From assembly GCA_900769785.1 (NCBI GenBank), contig CAAGHV010000159.1, positions 1-11,285 of the forward strand: a stretch of DNA of 11,285 nucleotides. Reading direction: 5' to 3'. Numbering within the stretch: the first letter of the stretch is position 1; each line of letters starts with the position of its first letter. Positions 6,456 to 11,285 of the stretch are shown here, in pieces. The notes beneath the pieces were generated by a model. The model made no database searches and was not told the DNA's origin. It saw nothing but the letters and a program-made list of their open reading frames with translations. Source of the stretch: Bacteroidales bacterium (GTDB lineage Bacteria > Bacteroidota > Bacteroidia > Bacteroidales > P3). Both the position numbers and the translations under genes were made by a program.

Positions 6456-7322
6456 ATGAAAGATACTAAGACCGAACATATAGAGATAACACCTAATTTT
6501 ATTGATTTAGATAAGGTTATTGCAAGTAAAAGTCCGTCGTTGCAGAAGAAAATACCGCGTTTTTTGATGCGATGGCTCAAGAAATTATTGCATGTTGACG
6601 AGATAAATTATTACCTCTACCTTTATCGCGACAAATTCGGTCCCGATTTTACCGAGGCTATTCTGACGAAAGCATTGTCGGTACGCATTGAGGTGGTAAA
6701 TCCCGGCAATATTCCTCAAACTGCCAATCCGCTTTTGGTGGGCAATCACCCGCTAGGTGGCGTTGACGGTATGGCACTGATAAACGAGATTGGCAAGGTG
6801 AGACGCGACATACTCTTTCCTGTCAACGATTTTCTGCTTTATCTTCCCGGACTGAGGGAGAATTTTATTCCCATCAACAAGATGGGGCGAAACTCGTCGA
6901 ACCTCAACGCTTTGGAAGAGGCTTTTAAGGAAAACAATGCTTTGCTGTATTTTCCGGCAGGCTTATGTTCGCGTAAGCAAAAGGGCGAAATCAAAGACCT
7001 GGAATGGAAAAAAACTTTTATAAAGAAATCTATTCAATATCATCGCGATATAACGCCTGTATATATTGATGCCAAAAACACCAACCGCTTTTACAATATA
7101 GCCAACTTGCGAAAAAAAATAGGTATAAAGTTTAATATCGAGATGGCATTGCTACCCGATGAGATGTTTCGCCAACGAGGTAAAACCATACGCCTTATAT
7201 TTGGGAAACCAATACCATATACTACTTTTGATAGCACACATACCGATTCGCAATGGGCTGCGTTGGTGCGTGAGCATGTATATAAATTGAAAGAAAATCC
7301 TGATTTGGAATTTAAAATATAG
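6456..7322 (+). CDS. glsA: Lysophospholipid-type O-acyltransferase (GlsA/OlsA-like)
   Basis: A 288-aa acyltransferase of the PlsC/OlsA superfamily. The block NHPLGGVDG has His98 and Asp104 as the expected catalytic pair; five residues separate them instead of the classic four. FIPINKMGRNSSN at 137-149 and FPAGLCSRKQKG at 166-177 correspond to the acyl-acceptor and FPEG-type motifs. In Bacteroides, GlsA acts with the N-acyltransferase GlsB to make acylated glycine lipids, and the pair is adjacent there as here. The likely reaction is O-acylation of an N-(3-hydroxyacyl)glycine intermediate at the inner membrane; an ornithine or other amino-acid head group cannot be excluded. There is no long membrane helix. 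The start at 6456 is preferred over the in-frame TTG at 6426, which lies inside the promoter box. It ends five bases before glsB. Confidence 0.78.
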   Translation: MKDTKTEHIEITPNFIDLDKVIASKSPSLQKKIPRFLMRWLKKLLHVDEINYYLYLYRDKFGPDFTEAILTKALSVRIEVVNPGNIPQTANPLLVGNHPLGGVDGMALINEIGKVRRDILFPVNDFLLYLPGLRENFIPINKMGRNSSNLNALEEAFKENNALLYFPAGLCSRKQKGEIKDLEWKKTFIKKSIQYHRDITPVYIDAKNTNRFYNIANLRKKIGIKFNIEMALLPDEMFRQRGKTIRLIFGKPIPYTTFDSTHTDSQWAALVREHVYKLKENPDLEFKI

Positions 7323-7327
7323 ATACT

Positions 7328-8389
7328 ATGGATTTGAACTACGTAATACCTCCCGTGGATAGGGAACTGATAAAGAAAGAACTGACAAGTCAGATATTTT
7401 TGCGTAAGACCAACTTTGGAAACCGTGAGATATATGTAACTACAGCTCATACTTCGCCCAATATTATGCGCGAGATTGGTCGTTTGCGCGAGCTGAGTTT
7501 CGCTACCGAAGGTGGCGGAACAGGCAAGGAGGTGGATATAGATGAATTTGATATGGCTCCGGAACCTTACTGCTACAAGCAACTTTTTGTATGGAGCCCC
7601 GAAGACGAAGAGATAGTGGGCGGATACCGCTTTATACACGGCACCGATATAACCCGCAAACCCGATGGTACGCTGATGAGTGCCACAGCAGAACTGTTTC
7701 ACTTTACCGACAATTTTATAGATAACTATATGCCTGATATGGTGGAGCTGGGACGCTCATTTGTTCAGCCCATGTTTCAGCCTACGGTCAACTTTCGAAA
7801 GGGAATGTATTCGCTAGATAATCTTTGGGACGGATTGGGCGCCATTGCCATAGAGATACCGTCGATGAAGTATTTCTTTGGAAAAATAACAATGTATCCT
7901 CAAATGAACCGCAAGGCCAAGGATTATATTTTGTATTTCTATCAAAAGCATTTCCCCGACCGCGAAGGTTTGGTAAGGCCTTTCGAACCGATGAAAATAC
8001 AGTCGGATTACAACGAACTAGTGAACCTTTTCAATGGACGAAACTATAAAGAGGATTATCAGATACTTGTACGTTCGGTAAGGGAACTAGACTCGGCTGT
8101 ACCACCATTGGTAAATGCCTATATGAATCTTTCATCGACAATGATGTCGTTTGGCACTGCCATAAACCACGAGTTTGGTGGCGTTGACGAGACGGGAATA
8201 CTTATAACCCTGCAGGATATATATCCCGCCAAAAAGGAGCGACACCTAAACTCGTACGAGAAAAAAAACAATTTGTTTAAACGTTTGCAGTTCTTTGCCA
8301 TAACCAGAGAACGACGTAAGGTAGTAGGCGAAAAAGGTAAGGAAAACAAGAGATTGTTTGGTCGAAGACAAACAAAACGAGACGATTAA
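7328..8389 (+). CDS. glsB: GNAT-type N-acyltransferase (GlsB/OlsB-like)
   Basis: A 353-aa protein of the OlsB-like N-acyltransferase group in the GNAT superfamily. The characteristic stretch IMREIGRLRELSFATEGGGTG lies at about 46-66, then IDEFDMAPEPYCYKQLFVW, IVGGYRFIHG near 97-105, and ELGRSFVQP at about 140-148. In Bacteroides, GlsB transfers a 3-hydroxy fatty acyl chain to the amino group of glycine, the first step of glycine lipid synthesis, and GlsA adds the second chain. The amino acid used here cannot be read from sequence. The last 40 residues are strongly basic (KKNNLFKRL, RERRK, GRRQTKR) and may help it sit on the inner membrane. It starts five bases after glsA and ends 24 bases before engB, consistent with one transcript. 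Isoleucine is coded by ATA 19 times and ATT 4 times. Confidence 0.82.
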   Translation: MDLNYVIPPVDRELIKKELTSQIFLRKTNFGNREIYVTTAHTSPNIMREIGRLRELSFATEGGGTGKEVDIDEFDMAPEPYCYKQLFVWSPEDEEIVGGYRFIHGTDITRKPDGTLMSATAELFHFTDNFIDNYMPDMVELGRSFVQPMFQPTVNFRKGMYSLDNLWDGLGAIAIEIPSMKYFFGKITMYPQMNRKAKDYILYFYQKHFPDREGLVRPFEPMKIQSDYNELVNLFNGRNYKEDYQILVRSVRELDSAVPPLVNAYMNLSSTMMSFGTAINHEFGGVDETGILITLQDIYPAKKERHLNSYEKKNNLFKRLQFFAITRERRKVVGEKGKENKRLFGRRQTKRDD

Positions 8390-8413
8390 AACCGGCAATA
8401 CAATAATTAGGCT

Positions 8414-9031
8414 ATGGATATAAAAACGGCAACATTTACGGTAAGCAATTCGACATACAAAAAATGTCCCAAACCTGACAAGCCCGAGTATGCCTTTATA
8501 GGCCGCTCCAATGTGGGCAAGTCGTCGCTTATCAATATGCTGGTTGGAAACAAGACCTTGGCAAAAACTGGGGCCAAACCGGGAAAGACACAGCTGATAA
8601 ACCATTTTGAAATAAACCACTCGTGGTACTTGGTGGACTTGCCCGGATACGGTTATGCACGTATTTCAAAAACCTCGAGAGAGAAGTGGTCAAAGATGAT
8701 AGAGGAATATTTGCTTTATCGCGACAACTTGATGAACGTGTTTCTGCTTATTGATTCGCGAATACCGCCACAAGCTATCGATTTGGACTTTATAAATTTT
8801 CTTGGCCTCAACGAGATACCATTCACTATAGTGTTTACAAAAATAGATAAGGGCAAGCAGCGAGAGGTGGATGCCAATATAGCCGTTTTCAAGAAGCGAT
8901 TGCTCGAAACATGGGAGGAGGTGCCGGAAATGCTTCGCTCGTCGTCTGTAACACAAAAAGGAAAAGATGAGATACTAGGTTTGATAGAAAAGATTAATCC
9001 TATGTATGAACCAGCCGAGCAACAGAAATAA
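8414..9031 (+). CDS. engB: Ribosome biogenesis GTP-binding protein EngB (YihA/YsxC)
   Basis: A 205-aa TrmE/Era-like GTPase needed for late 50S ribosomal subunit assembly; the name YihA/YsxC is used in other bacteria. All G motifs are visible: G1 GRSNVGKS at 30-37, G2 around Thr59 in PGKTQLIN, G3 DLPGYGYA at 75-82, G4 TKID at 142-145 and G5 SSVTQKG at 177-183. Length is normal for the family. It is soluble, with no signal peptide. It begins 24 bases after glsB without a Shine-Dalgarno and ends 37 bases before dacB, so it appears to be an internal gene of the cluster. Function is confident from motifs alone. Confidence 0.96.
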   Translation: MDIKTATFTVSNSTYKKCPKPDKPEYAFIGRSNVGKSSLINMLVGNKTLAKTGAKPGKTQLINHFEINHSWYLVDLPGYGYARISKTSREKWSKMIEEYLLYRDNLMNVFLLIDSRIPPQAIDLDFINFLGLNEIPFTIVFTKIDKGKQREVDANIAVFKKRLLETWEEVPEMLRSSSVTQKGKDEILGLIEKINPMYEPAEQQK

Positions 9032-9068
9032 TACAACAATACATACACCGAATATAGAAAAATAATAG

Positions 9069-10514
9069 ATGGGAATAAATAAAAGATTGATGCTGTTGCT
9101 AGCCGGTATGCTGATGTCGTTGGCAGCCATGGCGCAGCAAAAGTTAAACGACTATGTAGAGCAGATAGTAAAAGATCCCGACCTTGAGTCGGCAACGGTG
9201 GCTATAAGTATTTACAACGCCACAACGGGTATGTCTATATACAACTACAACGAAAATAAATCGCTGATTCCGGCCTCGATAGTCAAGTTGCTGACTACCG
9301 GAGTGGGTTTCGAGGAACTAGGAAGAGACTTTAGGTTCAAAACCTCCATAGGTTATACCGGCGAGGTGGACAAACGTGGGGTACTTCAAGGTGATGTATT
9401 TATAATAGGAGGTGGCGACCCTGTGCTAGGCTCGTATCGCTACAAGCAGACGGCTATAGACTCTGTATTTGCTAAATGGAAAAAGGCTCTGGAGACTATG
9501 GGCGTGAAAAAGATAAACCGCCGTGTATGCTACGATGCTTCGATATTTGACGATAAGCCTCTGCACGATACTTGGATGTGGGGCGATATTGGCAACTACT
9601 ACGGATGTGGCGCTTATGGGCTTAACATACACGAAAATATGTACTTCTGCCATTTCGATGCCGGTAGTAAAATGTATCAGAAAGCAACCCTGGCCGATAT
9701 TACCCCCAAGGGAATAGATGTAATAAACCAAGTAGATGTGACTACCGGCGATGCCAATAGCGGCGACGGTGTAGTAATATATGGACAGCCTACAACCAAT
9801 GTGCGTGTGTGCACAGGTACGGTGCCACTAGGTAAAAGAAATTTCAAGGTAAGGGGGGCTATGCCAAATCCGCCTAAGTCTTGTGCCGAAATGTTTGCAA
9901 AATATTTGAATAATAATGGTATAGAAGTGTCGAACTATGTAACTGAGATATCACGAAAAGGTAGGGATATAACTATGCTGTTCGACTACTACTCTCCAAT
10001 ATATACCAATATAGCTACTTATACCAACCATACAAGCAACAATATATATGCCGAAAGTATATTCAAATACTTGGGGTACCAAAAGTATAAGGTTGGAACA
10101 TTTGAAACAGGTGGATTTGTGATAGACGATTTTATCAAAAAAAATAACCTGGTTGCAAAAGGTGTAAGCATAGTAGATGGTAGCGGATTATCAAGACAGA
10201 ATATGATGACAACAAAGTTTATGTGCTCATTTCTGGCTGAAATAGCTAAAAAAACATACTATAAAGATTATTTGAAAACACTATCGCAGATAGGAAAAAG
10301 CGGCACAGCAAAAAATATGCTCAAGTCGAAACCTCTAAAAAGGGATATATATATGAAAACCGGAAGTATGAAGGGCGTAAAGAGCTATGCCGGATATATA
10401 GTGGACAGCAAAGGCGAGGTGATAACTTTCTGCTTTATGGTAAACAACTTCGACTGTTCGCAAGCTAAGGTAGGAAAAAAAATGGAGCAAATACTATTGA
10501 TGGTAATTGACTAA
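9069..10514 (+). CDS. dacB: D-alanyl-D-alanine carboxypeptidase/endopeptidase (PBP4, DacB)
   Basis: A 481-aa periplasmic class C penicillin-binding protein (peptidase family S13) that trims the terminal D-Ala of peptidoglycan stem peptides and can cut cross-links. A Sec signal peptide covers residues 1-22, probably cleaved after AMA and before QQKLND. The three active-site motifs are intact: SxxK as Ser70-Ile-Val-Lys73, SxN as Ser323-Asn-Asn325, and KTG as 430-432. VDGSGLSRQN at about 369-378 is another family hallmark. The long insertion between the first two motifs and the total length fit PBP4. It starts 37 bases after engB. No convincing T-rich terminator follows; an inverted repeat lies at 10549-10574. 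Towards the 3' end the coding sequence becomes more A-rich. Confidence 0.95.
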   Translation: MGINKRLMLLLAGMLMSLAAMAQQKLNDYVEQIVKDPDLESATVAISIYNATTGMSIYNYNENKSLIPASIVKLLTTGVGFEELGRDFRFKTSIGYTGEVDKRGVLQGDVFIIGGGDPVLGSYRYKQTAIDSVFAKWKKALETMGVKKINRRVCYDASIFDDKPLHDTWMWGDIGNYYGCGAYGLNIHENMYFCHFDAGSKMYQKATLADITPKGIDVINQVDVTTGDANSGDGVVIYGQPTTNVRVCTGTVPLGKRNFKVRGAMPNPPKSCAEMFAKYLNNNGIEVSNYVTEISRKGRDITMLFDYYSPIYTNIATYTNHTSNNIYAESIFKYLGYQKYKVGTFETGGFVIDDFIKKNNLVAKGVSIVDGSGLSRQNMMTTKFMCSFLAEIAKKTYYKDYLKTLSQIGKSGTAKNMLKSKPLKRDIYMKTGSMKGVKSYAGYIVDSKGEVITFCFMVNNFDCSQAKVGKKMEQILLMVID

Positions 10515-10547
10515 GGAAAAAGAAATTTATATATTTTTAATACTACT

Positions 10548-10631
10548 GTTGTACACCAATATTGGTAAGTACAAGTCGTATAAAAAGAAAAACATTATAA
10601 TAAATATATACAATAATACATAGTGTACAAC
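10548..10631. repeat. Nested inverted repeats in the dacB downstream gap
   Basis: TTGTAC (10549-10554), the perfect 12-bp palindrome ACCAATATTGGT (10555-10566), a 2-base bulge and GTACAA (10569-10574) can form one hairpin. GTTGTACAC (10548-10556) is also the exact reverse complement of GTGTACAAC (10623-10631), so the same left arm has two possible partners. The 135-bp gap shows no TAnnTTTG promoter box. Confidence 0.5.
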
Positions 10632-10649
10632 AAAAACCAATAAGCAGAT

Positions 10650-11285
10650 ATGATAAAGAAAAAAGTAGTGTTGTGCGTGTTGTTGGTTGCCGCGGTATGC
10701 GGAACAAGTGCCTACGCATCTAAAAACGATTCGAAGAAAAAAGGGTATAAGTTTACTGTTGAGATAAACAATGCCTCGGATAGTGTTATATACCTAGGAC
10801 AATATTACAACAAAAACCAATATGCCATAGATACAGCATTCATTAATAAAAAGGGCCAGTTTATATTTGAGAAGAAGGACAAGGAACTGAAACCGGGACT
10901 GTATTTTATTACAAATAATAAGAACAAATTGGCAGAGTTTACAATAAACAAAGAGCCACTAAACTACAAATTTTATACCGACGATGCCAATTGGACATTG
11001 CATATGGAGATAAAAGGCTCTAAGGACAACGAAAGATTTATTGAGTACCAGCAGATACGTCGTGATATGAATATGGCTTTGGACGAAGCTCGTCAAAAAT
11101 ATTCCGACGAGGAGTTTAAATCTTATCGTCGTGAGCAAGGCAAAAAATTGGATAGTATCAATAAAGCCTTCGTAGCTCAAGATCCCAACCATATACTATC
11201 CATTATTATGTCGGCAACCAAGGAGATTGATGTACCTGTAGTGGATTCGCTTGGCGACAGCCTAAGCCAAAGATCGGAAGAGCAC
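10650..11285 (+). CDS. Secreted DUF4369-like protein, 3' truncated by contig end
   Basis: The frame is open from the ATG at 10650 to the window end without a stop. Residues 1-23 form a Sec signal peptide (MIKKK, hydrophobic core, TSAYA), probably cleaved before SKNDSKKK. A lipoprotein reading with Cys17 is less likely. The mature start, YKFTVEINNASDSVIYLGQYYNKNQYAIDTAFINKKGQFIFE, has the beta-strand pattern of the DUF4369-type domain, which in Bacteroidales usually precedes a DUF5106-like helical part and a C-terminal thioredoxin-like domain. The charged helical segment from about residue 125 (GSKDNERFIEYQQIRRDMN) would be that middle part. Any thioredoxin domain is lost beyond the edge. Only 207 codons, to 11270, are genomic; the last five (RSEEH) are translated adapter. 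Role unknown; probably periplasmic or envelope redox. Confidence 0.7.
   Translation, partial: MIKKKVVLCVLLVAAVCGTSAYASKNDSKKKGYKFTVEINNASDSVIYLGQYYNKNQYAIDTAFINKKGQFIFEKKDKELKPGLYFITNNKNKLAEFTINKEPLNYKFYTDDANWTLHMEIKGSKDNERFIEYQQIRRDMNMALDEARQKYSDEEFKSYRREQGKKLDSINKAFVAQDPNHILSIIMSATKEIDVPVVDSLGDSLSQRSEEH
11271..11285 (+). other. Sequencing adapter remnant (artefact)
   Basis: AGATCGGAAGAGCAC is identical to the first 15 bases of the Illumina TruSeq adapter and sits exactly at the end of the sequence. It is not genomic; the biological sequence ends at 11270. Confidence 0.95.

Noticed and set aside
7091..7702. 203-aa minus-strand ORF across the glsA/glsB junction
   Set aside because: It overlaps two clear coding genes in antisense and shows no recognisable domain.
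8716..9195. 159-aa minus-strand ORF across engB and dacB
   Set aside because: It is antisense to the EngB G-domain and the DacB signal peptide, and is only an open frame in the shadow of real genes.

Overview
The window is Bacteroidota DNA, most likely order Bacteroidales. The evidence is the gene content (a PBP4-type DacB, a DUF4369-like secreted protein, and an OlsA/OlsB-like acyltransferase pair matching the Bacteroides glycine-lipid genes), AT-rich spacers, near absence of Shine-Dalgarno sequences, and promoters of the TTTG / TAnnTTTG type known from Bacteroides. Core genes strongly prefer ATA for isoleucine. I cannot name a genus. The last 15 bases are an exact Illumina adapter prefix, so the right edge is the untrimmed end of a draft contig and not genome sequence.

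Layout. (1) 1-775, plus strand: two small genes, an unrecognised 112-aa acidic protein and a 117-aa lipocalin-like lipoprotein, possibly preceded by the tail of another gene. Their isoleucine codons are mostly ATT, unlike the rest of the window, which suggests a separate accessory origin. (2) 776-971: convergent gap with an intrinsic terminator and two tandem 40-nt palindromes sharing the same ends. (3) 972-2918, minus: a family 2 glycosyltransferase fused to membrane helices, a nucleotide-binding-like domain and what looks like a reduced sugar-phosphate transferase. (4) 3093-5723, minus: ClpC, the AAA+ unfoldase of the ClpCP protease, closed by a perfect-palindrome terminator. (5) 5724-6455: about 730 bp between divergent genes, with promoters at both ends and several short repeats between. 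(6) 6456-10514, plus: a tight run of O-acyltransferase (glsA-like), N-acyltransferase (glsB-like), EngB/YihA GTPase and DacB carboxypeptidase, read from one well-formed promoter. (7) 10650 to the end: the N-terminal part of a secreted DUF4369-like protein, cut by the contig end.

How they work together: glsB and glsA would make acylated glycine lipids (N-acylation, then O-acylation), EngB supports 50S ribosome assembly, and DacB trims peptidoglycan. The cluster is an envelope/growth operon. The glycosyltransferase probably serves surface polysaccharide synthesis. ClpC is housekeeping or stress proteolysis. I found no clearly novel multi-gene system. The parts with least explanation are the small left-edge genes, the tandem palindromes, the reduced transferase domain in the glycosyltransferase fusion, and the repeat-bearing spacer between clpC and glsA.
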